Assembly: GCF_000952155.1 (NCBI RefSeq)
Contig: NZ_JYON01000009.1
Span: forward strand, 1 to 64,000
Length of the DNA: 64,000 nucleotides
Reading direction: 5' to 3'
Origin: Aliterella atlantica CENA595
GTDB taxonomy: Bacteria; Cyanobacteriota; Cyanobacteriia; Cyanobacteriales; Chroococcidiopsidaceae
The notes under the pieces: model-generated
The model's database searches: none
Told to the model about the DNA's origin: nothing
Seen by the model: only the letters and a program-made list of their open reading frames with translations
In this document: one piece after another, positions 45,541 through 53,778 of the stretch
How the letters are laid out: each line of letters starts with the position of its first letter
Position numbering within the stretch: position 1 is the first letter of the stretch
Translations under genes and position numbers: made by a program

Positions 45541-45915
45541 ATGGAATCATCCCCTCCAACACGCGGACAAGTAGAACGAACTCTCTCGCAGCGAATTCAA
45601 TCATTGTATCGCAATCAGTTAGAGCATAATCCCAGTCGTGTAGTTTGTCAGATTTTTGATGACAAAATTGCTATTGTACTAGAAGATTCAATTACGCAAC
45701 CAGAACAAGTTTTAGTTGAAAATGGTCAAGAAAATTTAGCGCAACAAGTACGGGTAGAATTAGATGATGCCCTCCAACCACAACTGAAATCGCTAATTGA
45801 GGAGATAGTTGGAGTACCTGTAATTGACTTATTAAGTAATGCCAAATTAGATACAGGGCGTAGCGCCACAGTTGCTATTTTGGCAAAATCGCCTCAAGTC
45901 CGCAACCAATCATAA
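45541..45915 (+). CDS. DUF2294 family protein
   Basis: A 124-residue protein with RGQVERTLSQRIQSLYRNQLEHNPSRVV, KIAIVLEDSITQPEQVLVENG and VGVPVIDLLSNAKLDTGRSATVAIL, the DUF2294 pattern as I recall it. Members occur in cyanobacteria and Firmicutes, and their function is not firmly known. It is preceded by two hairpins and has only a weak ribosome binding site (AGAGAAAC). The downstream response regulator is on the other strand. Confidence 0.82.
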   Translation: MESSPPTRGQVERTLSQRIQSLYRNQLEHNPSRVVCQIFDDKIAIVLEDSITQPEQVLVENGQENLAQQVRVELDDALQPQLKSLIEEIVGVPVIDLLSNAKLDTGRSATVAILAKSPQVRNQS

Positions 45916-46027
45916 AATGCTGATATTATGGCGTTGGAGCTTATGTTAACGAGCTTTATTTAAAAATACAATAAAGTCGATATCATAACACCTAATGCCT
46001 AACATCTAAACACATATATTTATATTT

Positions 46028-46441
46028 TTACTCCCCAACATAACGGCGAATAGTCATTTCTAAATCGTCAATAATATAAGGTTTAGTAATATAATCAATG
46101 CAGCCTGCTACTATAAAACTTTCTTTGTCTTCTGCTCTTGCCATCGCTGTTACAGCAATAATTGGAATTGATGCAGTTTGAGCATTTTGCTTGAGACGAT
46201 TGGCAACTTCTATCCCACTTAAATCTGGTAACATCATATCTAACAGTATTAATTTTGGTAGATGTTTTTGGGCTAAATCTAAGGCGGTAACGCCATCAGT
46301 GGCAGTAATAAAAGAACACTCCATTAATACCAATAGTTGACTTAACAATTGGAGATTATCATCGTTATCATCTACTGCTAGAATTAACGGCTGTTCGCGA
46401 TTTTCTAGTTCGCTGCGGTTAGAGGAATTTGACAAACTCAT
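46028..46441 (-). CDS. Stand-alone response regulator receiver protein
   Basis: The protein of about 137 residues is a single receiver domain with acidic pocket ILAVDDNDDNL, phosphoacceptor aspartate in LILLDMMLPDLSG, threonine in VTAMA and lysine in DYITKPY. No output domain is present, so it would act by protein contact, as CheY-like and PatA-like regulators do. I use the ATG at 46441 (SLSNSSN); the longer frame to 46477 adds unconserved residues. A partner kinase is not adjacent. Confidence 0.92.
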   Translation of the reverse strand: MSLSNSSNRSELENREQPLILAVDDNDDNLQLLSQLLVLMECSFITATDGVTALDLAQKHLPKLILLDMMLPDLSGIEVANRLKQNAQTASIPIIAVTAMARAEDKESFIVAGCIDYITKPYIIDDLEMTIRRYVGE

Positions 46442-46557
46442 AGTTAATAATAGACAAGTCGTAGATAGGCAAGTCAAACTTACCTATAAATTAGCAACTA
46501 TATATTTAGTTGTCTCTACGACGAGGCATTTCTCAAGCGGCGAATTTGGCGCTTGCA

Positions 46558-46797
46558 ATGAACTGGCTCGTAACTGTTATACCAGGTTGCTTAACTTTTG
46601 GAACAATATTAGCTGCAGTTGTGTTTACCTGCGTTTTAGCGCGAGTAAGTATTGGTTGGGCAGCAGTAAATAATTGTACGTTATCTAAAGGTAAGTGCAA
46701 GCTAGTAAAATTTATTGATTTTTATTATTTTACATTAATCATTACCAAATTAAACTTGAAGAAGAATAAAAATCAGCAACATTCAACTCCAAATTGA
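46558..46797 (+). CDS. Possible small membrane protein
   Basis: An open frame of 79 codons from the ATG at 46558. It has one strong hydrophobic segment (LVTVIPGCLTFGTILAAVVFTCVLA) and a basic tail. The frame opens further upstream (TTG at 46510) with basic residues. No ribosome binding site is clear and the tail is A-rich low-complexity sequence. It lies between the divergent response regulator and a convergent membrane-protein gene. It may be real or spurious. Confidence 0.35.
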   Translation: MNWLVTVIPGCLTFGTILAAVVFTCVLARVSIGWAAVNNCTLSKGKCKLVKFIDFYYFTLIITKLNLKKNKNQQHSTPN

Positions 46798-46957
46798 TAG
46801 ATATTAGGTGTAAATATAAAAATATCTTTTGGGGGTTGACAAAATACAAATGCACTGTTGATTTTATTGTGCAAATTTTCATAACGGCTGTACAGACTGA
46901 TATCAGCAGTTAATTTTCTCAGCTAATATGCTGCCAAAGTTTGCTAGAGGTGCTAAT

Positions 46958-47509
46958 TTAATCTGCTCGTTTATTTACTTCCTCAGCAGCTAACAGGGCT
47001 ATGAGTTCTTGCATAAGCTCGTTATGCTCTTGCTGAAGCTCTTTTATCCTAGTAGTAATTGCTCCAATTTTCTGCTGTTTGCTATTACCAACTAATGCTG
47101 AATCTGAAGTATTTTGGCGGACAAACCAACGATTAATTGTAGTTATACTACCTTGCCAGCTTAGTTTAACAAGCTGAAACGGCGCTTTAAGTAAGGATAA
47201 TCCAGCTAGTTCTAGCAAGCGGTTAATAGCTTTAACAATACTGCTAGCAACAGCGATCGCAACTAGCAACAAGCATAAACTAATAATTGGGCGATCGATT
47301 GCCCAGAGCAAAGCATGAAACAGCCGCGCCGCTACAGGATGGGTTTGCAGCCAATTGTACGTTGAAGATGCGATCGCATTTGCCATTGCATCTGAAGTTG
47401 TTTCCTGAAAACTATCAGCAGTTTTAGTCAAAAAATCTTTTGTCTGCGCCCAACTAGCTATGACTTGAGCAAGTAAAGGATTTTGCCCAAATATAAATAC
47501 TTTATTCAT
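46958..47509 (-). CDS. Hypothetical membrane protein with coiled-coil tail
   Basis: A protein of about 183 residues, not recognised. Residues 1-60 are amphipathic helices (LLAQVIASWAQTKDFL, TSDAMANAIASSTYNWL). One long membrane helix follows (IISLCLLLVAIAVASSIV), and a C-terminal coiled coil (ITTRIKELQQEHNELMQELIALL) ends in KRAD. I use the ATG at 47509; six more codons are possible upstream. A CTGGTCACTG-type inverted repeat separates it from ilvD on the same strand. Confidence 0.7.
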   Translation of the reverse strand: MNKVFIFGQNPLLAQVIASWAQTKDFLTKTADSFQETTSDAMANAIASSTYNWLQTHPVAARLFHALLWAIDRPIISLCLLLVAIAVASSIVKAINRLLELAGLSLLKAPFQLVKLSWQGSITTINRWFVRQNTSDSALVGNSKQQKIGAITTRIKELQQEHNELMQELIALLAAEEVNKRAD

Positions 47510-47514
47510 TATGT

Positions 47515-47605
47515 AACCAGTGACCAAGGCTAATAAAAACTCTTAAGTGGGGCTTCCCCTTTATATTATTTAACTGGTCACTGGTCACTGGTTACTGGTC
47601 ACTGT
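47515..47605. repeat. CTGGTCACTG inverted and tandem repeat between ilvD and the next gene
   Basis: AACCAGTGACCA at 47515-47526 is the reverse complement of TGGTCACTGGTT at 47582-47593. The right arm is itself part of a tandem run of ACTGGTC units (about 47572-47605) that reaches into the last codons of ilvD. The same word forms the hairpin at 26940-26968. Confidence 0.75.
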
Positions 47606-49280
47606 CTAAATCGGTTACAGCCCCAACACTACTAGAAGCTACCAACTTGGCATATTTGGCTAATACGCCTCTAGTATAACGGGGAGCAGGTGGAAGCCAC
47701 TGGGCGCGGCGCAAAGCCAACTCTTCATCCGATACATGGAGTTGCAACAAGCGCGAATGAGCGTCAATAGTAATTGTGTCATTTTCGCGCACCAGAGCGA
47801 TCGCTCCGCCAACAGCCGCTTCTGGGGCAACATGACCGACAACCATGCCATAAGTACCACCAGAAAAGCGCCCGTCCGTAATCAAGCCTACAGAGTCGCC
47901 CAAACCAGCACCGATAATTGCTGACGTTGGTGCTAGCATTTCGCGCATTCCTGGACCGCCTTTGGGACCTTCGTAGCGAATCACAATTACATCACCAGCA
48001 ACGATTTGTCCGGCTAAAACTGCTCGCAAACAATCTTCTTCAGATTCAAACACGCGAGCAGGTCCAGTGATTTTTGGCTTTTTCACTCCTGTAATCTTGG
48101 CAACAGCCCCCTCGCTCGCCAAATTGCCTCGGAGAATAGCTAAATGACCTTGGGCGTACATAGGATTATCCCAAGGACGAATTACATCTTGGTCTGGGCG
48201 CGGCGTATCGGGGACATCGGCTAAGACTTCAGCAATTGTTTTGCCTGTAATAGTCAAAGCATCGCCATGTAGCAAGTCATGAGCTAAAAGCATTTTCATA
48301 ACTTGAGGAATACCACCCGCTTTGTGCAAGTCTGTAGCTACATATCTACCGCTGGGTTTGAGGTCGCACAATACTGGGACGCGGGCGCGAATAGTTTCAA
48401 AATCGTCTAAGCTTAACTCTACTCCGGCGGAATGTGCGATCGCCAGCATATGTAAGACTGCATTGGTAGAACCGCCTACAGCCATAATTACCGAAATTGC
48501 ATTTTCAAAAGCCTTGCGAGTAATAATTTGCCGAGGTAATAATTGCTGGCGAATAGCATCAACTAAGACAAAAGCTGACTTTTCAGTGCTGTCGGCTTTT
48601 TCCTCATCTTCTGCTGCCATTGTGGAAGAGTAAGGCAAGCTCATGCCCATTGCTTCAAAAGCACTAGACATTGTATTTGCCGTATACATCCCACCGCAAG
48701 AACCCGCACCAGGGCAAGCTTTGCGTTCGATTTCTAAAAGTTCCCCTTCATCAATTTTTCCGGCGCTATATTGTCCGACAGCTTCAAAAGCACTAACTAC
48801 CGTCAAGTCGCGTCCGTTATGATGACCAGGTTTAATCGTGCCACCATAGACAAAGATAGCAGGAATATTCATTCTGGCGATCGCAATCATCGCTCCTGGC
48901 ATATTTTTATCGCAACCGCCAATTGCCAGCACTCCATCCATACTTTGTCCGCTGCAAGCTGTTTCAATGGAGTCAGCGATTACTTCCCGCGATACCAGGG
49001 AATATTTCATCCCTTCGGTTCCCATTGAAATCCCGTCGCTAATGGTAATTGTGCCAAACATTTGCGGCATAGCTGCGGCATTTCGCAAACCCGCTTCGGC
49101 TCTAGTGGCAAGTTTATTGATGCCCATATTGCAGGGTGTAATCGTGCTGTAGCCGTTAGCAACGCCCACAATGGGTTTAGTAAAGTCTTGGTCTGTAAAG
49201 CCGACAGCGCGTAGCATTGCGCGGTTAGGCGATCGCGCTGTACCTTGAGTAACAGCCTGACTTTTGAGATTATCGGGCAT
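47592..49280 (-). CDS. ilvD: Dihydroxy-acid dehydratase
   Basis: The 562-residue protein has the Fe-S ligand motifs GCDKNMPG and [16 protein letters not shown], and the C-terminal [22 protein letters not shown] that defines IlvD. It converts dihydroxyacids to 2-keto acids, the third step of valine, leucine and isoleucine synthesis. Length and order are normal. The extreme C-terminus (TDLDSDQ) is written by the start of a tandem repeat. A short, AT-rich promoter region lies upstream. Confidence 0.97.
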   Translation of the reverse strand: MPDNLKSQAVTQGTARSPNRAMLRAVGFTDQDFTKPIVGVANGYSTITPCNMGINKLATRAEAGLRNAAAMPQMFGTITISDGISMGTEGMKYSLVSREVIADSIETACSGQSMDGVLAIGGCDKNMPGAMIAIARMNIPAIFVYGGTIKPGHHNGRDLTVVSAFEAVGQYSAGKIDEGELLEIERKACPGAGSCGGMYTANTMSSAFEAMGMSLPYSSTMAAEDEEKADSTEKSAFVLVDAIRQQLLPRQIITRKAFENAISVIMAVGGSTNAVLHMLAIAHSAGVELSLDDFETIRARVPVLCDLKPSGRYVATDLHKAGGIPQVMKMLLAHDLLHGDALTITGKTIAEVLADVPDTPRPDQDVIRPWDNPMYAQGHLAILRGNLASEGAVAKITGVKKPKITGPARVFESEEDCLRAVLAGQIVAGDVIVIRYEGPKGGPGMREMLAPTSAIIGAGLGDSVGLITDGRFSGGTYGMVVGHVAPEAAVGGAIALVRENDTITIDAHSRLLQLHVSDEELALRRAQWLPPAPRYTRGVLAKYAKLVASSSVGAVTDLDSDQ

Positions 49281-49382
49281 TTCTATATCCTTTTTTATAT
49301 AGCTCTATTTGGGTAGTGTATTACATTTGTTGGGTGCTGTTTTGGGGTGCGATCGCATCTTAGCGAAGGTTAGCAAAAATAA

Positions 49383-49413
49383 AGCCAGACGACTGCTTAT
49401 TAGTCATCTGGCT
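49383..49413 (-). terminator. Terminator of the first HAF/PEP-CTERM gene
   Basis: AGCCAGACGACT (49383-49394) pairs with AGTCATCTGGCT (49402-49413) apart from one mismatch. On the minus strand TTTATTTTTGC follows. It lies 21 bases past the stop codon of the gene that ends at 49435. Confidence 0.85.
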
Positions 49414-49434
49414 CTACAAATTTCAGCTTATGTT

Positions 49435-50622
49435 TTACGCTTTAACTTTCTGTTTAGCTCTTTTACGCAGCACGCCAATGCCAGCACCAAACGCTAGCAC
49501 CCCTAGCATACTTGCAGGTTCGGGAACGGGTGTCAGCAGAAAGGCACGATACTTTTGATTGCCAGTTCTGGGAGAATCTGTTATGACTTCTCCTTGTTCG
49601 TCTACTCTAACAGGAGAGCTATTAACCAAAATTTGCCCTTTTTCGTTTATACCTACGGCATCTGTAAGCGTAAAATCTAAATCGCCAATCAACAAATCGT
49701 TGATATCCAACATCTTGCCTTCATCGTAGATAAAAGCACGAGCATCGCCATTGGCGAGTGCTGAGGAACCAACAACTTGACCTAATTCGTTGATTGCTGT
49801 GGCTGTGCTAAATTTGCCACCCAAAGTACCTAAGTCATCTGTTTCTGGATTAATTGCGCTATTTGCCGCAGTCCGGAAAGCACGAGGTTGACCGCTAGCA
49901 TTTAGGGAACGTCCGACTACCTGACCTAAATTGTTGATGTCAACTCCAGAAGTTCCACCACCACCAAGGCTACCAATATCGTCAGTTACTGGATTTACCA
50001 CGTTATTAGGCGCTGTGCGGTACTGACCAGCAACAACTTGACCCAAGTCATTTATACCATTGGCGGTATCGCTGACACCAAGATCGACTATAGTTGTTGC
50101 TCCAGTATCGGCAACATCTACCCGTACCCCGTTGTAAATTGCTGGTTCGCTACAACTAGGACCAGGACGGCTACAACCAGCAACTAAAGCTAGACCAGCT
50201 ATTTGACCTAAGTCATTAATCGCATTAGCACTAATTACAGGATAAAGATTGTCGGGCAAACCATTAGCACCTGTGAGTATGCCAGATGATTGGCGTCCTA
50301 GCGGATCTACGCTAACAACCTGCCCTAAATTGTTGATGTCTCTGGCGAAGGTGATTGAATTGACGTTAATGCGATCGCTTGCTGGGTTAATTGGACGATT
50401 GGGTGCAGTGCGAAAGGTTACGGGTTGACCTATATTGGGAACTGAATTGCCAACAACTTGACCTAAGTCATTGAGTCCTGAAGCACCAACATCATCAAAT
50501 TCAGCAATAGAACCAAGGTCAAGAACTGAATATAAGGTTGCAGCAGACACAGGTTGAGTGAATGATGCAGTTGCTACTAGAGTTGTTAAGGCAAGGCTGA
50601 GATGCTTACTATTCGTTCTCAT
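49435..50622 (-). CDS. Seven-repeat HAF-type PEP-CTERM protein, paralog 1
   Basis: A protein of about 395 residues with a signal peptide (LSLALTTLVATASFTQPVSA), then LYSVLDLG, then exactly seven xxINxLGQVVG repeats of about 40-60 residues. It ends in a PEP-CTERM sorting signal: VPEPASMLGVLAFGAG, a hydrophobic helix and a basic tail RKRAKQ. It should be exported and anchored or processed by exosortase. The repeats match the HAF extracellular-repeat family. I use the ATG at 50622, by analogy with the paralogs' N-termini. Function is unknown; seven repeats fit a seven-bladed propeller (inference). Fourth in the transcriptional order of the array. Confidence 0.88.
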   Translation of the reverse strand: MRTNSKHLSLALTTLVATASFTQPVSAATLYSVLDLGSIAEFDDVGASGLNDLGQVVGNSVPNIGQPVTFRTAPNRPINPASDRINVNSITFARDINNLGQVVSVDPLGRQSSGILTGANGLPDNLYPVISANAINDLGQIAGLALVAGCSRPGPSCSEPAIYNGVRVDVADTGATTIVDLGVSDTANGINDLGQVVAGQYRTAPNNVVNPVTDDIGSLGGGGTSGVDINNLGQVVGRSLNASGQPRAFRTAANSAINPETDDLGTLGGKFSTATAINELGQVVGSSALANGDARAFIYDEGKMLDINDLLIGDLDFTLTDAVGINEKGQILVNSSPVRVDEQGEVITDSPRTGNQKYRAFLLTPVPEPASMLGVLAFGAGIGVLRKRAKQKVKA

Positions 50623-50971
50623 GTTCATCACGATGTAAATAAATGTATGACAGTGGTAGATGTTGACCTTGGCTATTTATCAAAACATTTATAGTCTTGC
50701 AAACTTTACCATACTTCCTTAAGTATTTGTACTTGACTAAAGCTACTTGGTGAAGTCAAGTAGCTTCACTCCAATTCGCGCATTACAAAGAGCGCGAAGA
50801 ACGCGCATTAATACCCCATGCCTAAAGTCAGGGCGCGACGTTTGGCTTGAATACAGATGCTTCTCACTTTCTTGTTTTCCGTAAATAAATTTAGGGGCTT
50901 GAAACCATAAATTACGAATTACGAATTACAAATTATTTGGTCATGCTAATTTGCGATTGCAGTTAATTTCT
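50623..50971. other. Intergenic region between HAF paralogs 1 and 2
   Basis: About 350 bases. It holds a conserved GGTAGATG element near 50655-50662, shared with paralogs 2 and 3, and a perfect hairpin at 50740-50766. The remainder (50770-50970) is featureless apart from short AATTACGAATTAC repeats near 50920. Confidence 0.5.
50740..50766 (-). terminator. Hairpin between HAF paralogs 1 and 2
   Basis: AAGCTACTTG (50740-50749) pairs perfectly with CAAGTAGCTT (50757-50766) around a 7-base loop. It is about 205 bases past the stop of paralog 2 and 120 bases before the start of paralog 1, so it may end the upstream transcript. Confidence 0.55.
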
Positions 50972-52123
50972 CTACACTCTTTTAGCTCGTCTACGCAAAA
51001 TCCCAGCGCCAGCACCAAAAGCAAGTACGCCTAGCATAGATGTAGGTTCGGGAACAGGTGTTAGCAAGAAAGCGCGGGAGTTTTGGCTGTCATTACCAAA
51101 AAATCCATTGACAGCAATTTGTCCGCTTTCGTTGATACCTACAGCCTCAGTAAATGTAAAATCAACGTCACCAGCAACTAAATCGTTGAGGTCAAACATT
51201 GTATTTTCATCGAATAGGAAAGCACGAACATCGCCATTAGCAAGTTCGGAGTAACCAACAACTTGACCTAATTCATTGATGGCATTAGCAACGCTATCGT
51301 TACCGCCTAAAGTGCCGAGATCGTCGGTTTCAAGATTAATTGCACTATTGGCAGTAGTACGAAAAGCACGAGTTTCGCCGCTCGTAGTTGTAGAACTACC
51401 AACAACCTGACCTAAGTTGTTGATATCTAGTCCAGATGTTCCACCACCACCAAGACTACCAATATCATCTGTTTCTGGATTTATCTGACTATTAGGTGCG
51501 GAACGATAGCTGCTGGTAGCAACTTGACCCAAGTCATTTATAGCTCCTCCAGATAATCTACCATTTGCTGCTTCTCGGTCTAATGCAAAAAGGCTAGAGG
51601 TCGTGCCATCAGGATTAATGCGGATCGGTTCGCTGCCTCTGATTCTGCAATCAAAACTTATACAAAAAGAGGATGAGCCTATCGCTTGACCTAAGTTATT
51701 GATTGCGACAACTTCTTGTATTGGAAATAAACCTGTTGTAATTAAACCATTGGGTTCTGTAATAAATCCAGAAGTTGTTCTCGATCCACCGAGAATAATA
51801 CCTACAACTTGACCTGAGTTATTGAGATCCTTAGAAAAAGTTACATCGTCTGCTCTTACCTCTACAATGTCTGTGGCTGGATTGATTGGGCGATTGGGTA
51901 CAGTGCGAAAAGTTATAGGTCCATCTTCAATGTTGCCTGATTCGCCTAGAACTTGACCTAAATCGTTAACATCAATAGCGTCGACAGTATCAATTCCAGA
52001 TACAACACCAAGGTCGAGAACCGAATATAAGGTTGCAGCCGATGCAGATTGAGAGAATGATGTATTTATTGCTAAAGCTAGGGTTGTAATTACAAGGCTC
52101 AGTTGAGTGTTATTTGCTTTCAT
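50972..52123 (-). CDS. Seven-repeat HAF-type PEP-CTERM protein, paralog 2
   Basis: The 383-residue protein has a signal peptide (LSLVITTLALAINTSFSQSASA) and the shared LYSVLDLG start. Seven repeats follow, from IDVNDLGQVLG to VGINESGQIAV, with the TDDLGTLGG linker before the sixth. It ends in VPEPTSMLGVLAFGAGAGILRRRAK, a PEP-CTERM signal. The repeat count and order match its neighbours one to one, so the four genes arose by whole-gene duplication rather than repeat growth. The C-terminal half is closest among paralogs; the N-terminal half diverges. A GGTAGATG element lies upstream. Confidence 0.88.
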   Translation of the reverse strand: MKANNTQLSLVITTLALAINTSFSQSASAATLYSVLDLGVVSGIDTVDAIDVNDLGQVLGESGNIEDGPITFRTVPNRPINPATDIVEVRADDVTFSKDLNNSGQVVGIILGGSRTTSGFITEPNGLITTGLFPIQEVVAINNLGQAIGSSSFCISFDCRIRGSEPIRINPDGTTSSLFALDREAANGRLSGGAINDLGQVATSSYRSAPNSQINPETDDIGSLGGGGTSGLDINNLGQVVGSSTTTSGETRAFRTTANSAINLETDDLGTLGGNDSVANAINELGQVVGYSELANGDVRAFLFDENTMFDLNDLVAGDVDFTFTEAVGINESGQIAVNGFFGNDSQNSRAFLLTPVPEPTSMLGVLAFGAGAGILRRRAKRV

Positions 52124-52303
52124 GCTTTTTGTAACGTAATTGAATAATTGCGGTAGATGCCAACCCTAGATATGTGTCAAAACGCTTACACTAGCGTTAA
52201 GTAATTATTACCATCAAAAATTTACGATGCATTTCTAGGACCTACACCTAGCAAATGACTGTTGAAGGCACTTATGCTTACTTGCGAGCGATCGCAAATT
52301 GCT

Positions 52304-53527
52304 TTATGCTTTGACTTTCTGTTTAGCTTTTTTCCGCAAAATACCAGCCCCAGCACCGAAAGCAAGTACCCCTAGCATACTTGCAGGTTCGGGAACGGGA
52401 GTTAATAAATAAGCGCGGGAGGAGCTATTAGCAACAATTTGTCCTCTTTCATTGATTCCTATAGCTTGTCTAAGTTCGATACCGGAGGCTGGAGCGATCA
52501 AATCGTTCAGGTCGAACATTGTCCCCTTATCGTAGAAGAAAGCGCGATCGATGCCATCAGCTAGGGTAGAATATCCAACTACTTGACCTAGTTCATTTAC
52601 ACTAAGAGCTTCGCTAAAATTGCTTCCCGACAAAGTACCAAGGTCATCTGTTTCTGGATTAATTGCACCGTTGGCAGCAGTAAGAAAGGCGTGAATATTT
52701 CCATTAGCGGTAGTTGAACTGCCCACCACTTGACCTAAATTGTTGATATCAAAGCCTTTACTAGCAGTACCACCAAGAGTACCTAGATCGACTGGAGTTA
52801 TACTATCAGGGGCGGTGCGAAAGGCGCGAGTCAAAGAACCAAGATCGACTCCAGACGACCCTGCTGCAACAAACCCGCCGATAGTACCAACAATCTGACC
52901 CAAGTCATTGATATCTTCAGGTATAACACCACCTAACTGAGTTACTTGCTCGGTAGCATTATTTGGGTCGTCTACTAATACACCAAAGTAATCTATGGCT
53001 GAGACAGATGGGTCAGATTGAATTAGACCATTGCCAACTACCTGACCTGAGTCGTTTATCCCATTAGCACCATACACAAATGGAACAGAATCGATATTAC
53101 CAAAAAAAATATTTTCCCGATTAGATATTAGGGACGTGTCATCAATCACTCCATTAGGTGCAGTGCGAAAACCAACATCTCTAAAAAATCCTCTTCTTGT
53201 CTTATAAGTACCAACAATTCGCCCAGAATTATTGATATCTAGTCCAAATCCACGAGTTATACCTTCTACTAAATCGATTTCATCTGTGAGGGGGTTGATT
53301 GGTCGATTCGGTGCAGTCCGAAAAGCTTGAGGTTCTCCAAATCTCCCTGAAGTTGTACCCACTACTTGACCTGAATCATTGATACCAGTAGCGAAAGTTT
53401 CGCCACCTTCTGCGGAAAGAATACCTAAGTCGAGAACTGAGTATAACGTTGCTGCAGATAAAGATTGAGGAAACACGCTAGTCATTCCTAACACTAGGGC
53501 TGTCAAACCAATGCTTATTCGACTCAT
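52304..53527 (-). CDS. Seven-repeat HAF-type PEP-CTERM protein, paralog 3
   Basis: The 407-residue protein has a signal peptide (ISIGLTALVLGMTSVFPQSLSA), LYSVLDLG, seven repeats from TGINDSGQVVG to IGINERGQIVA, and the PEP-CTERM end VPEPASMLGVLAFGAGAGILRKKAKQ. It is the longest copy because the third and fourth blade equivalents carry insertions (FVYGANGINDSG, GGFVAAGSSGVD). The C-terminal 30 residues are nearly the same as in paralog 1, a sign of recent conversion or duplication. It has the GGTAGATG upstream element at 53574-53581. Confidence 0.88.
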   Translation of the reverse strand: MSRISIGLTALVLGMTSVFPQSLSAATLYSVLDLGILSAEGGETFATGINDSGQVVGTTSGRFGEPQAFRTAPNRPINPLTDEIDLVEGITRGFGLDINNSGRIVGTYKTRRGFFRDVGFRTAPNGVIDDTSLISNRENIFFGNIDSVPFVYGANGINDSGQVVGNGLIQSDPSVSAIDYFGVLVDDPNNATEQVTQLGGVIPEDINDLGQIVGTIGGFVAAGSSGVDLGSLTRAFRTAPDSITPVDLGTLGGTASKGFDINNLGQVVGSSTTANGNIHAFLTAANGAINPETDDLGTLSGSNFSEALSVNELGQVVGYSTLADGIDRAFFYDKGTMFDLNDLIAPASGIELRQAIGINERGQIVANSSSRAYLLTPVPEPASMLGVLAFGAGAGILRKKAKQKVKA

Positions 53528-53714
53528 ACTATTTGCTTTTATGCTTGTTGTGAATACATGAATTTATGACTGTGGTAGATGCAACCTATGTATCAAGGCG
53601 ATCGCTTGATGTTCAGTAACTATATATTCAGTGAAAATTTATCATCGTTTGCCAGTATTCACATATAGTTAAGAAATGATTATTTGCTATATATCGCTTT
53701 AGGATCGATTGTCC

Positions 53715-53741
53715 GCATTAATGTTACACCAACATTAATGC
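53715..53741 (-). terminator. Perfect hairpin after HAF paralog 4
   Basis: GCATTAATGTT (53715-53725) pairs with AACATTAATGC (53731-53741) around ACACC. It lies 38 bases past the stop of the gene that ends at 53779. There is no T-run, so it may act in RNA stability rather than termination. Confidence 0.55.
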
Positions 53742-53778
53742 TTGCTTGTAGGAAGCGATCGCCCTGATTATTCAGTAG

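Noticed and set aside
52283..52298. Hairpin TTGCGA/TCGCAA after HAF paralog 3 as a terminator
   Set aside because: Only six base pairs and formed mainly by a HIP1-like site, which is common everywhere in this DNA.
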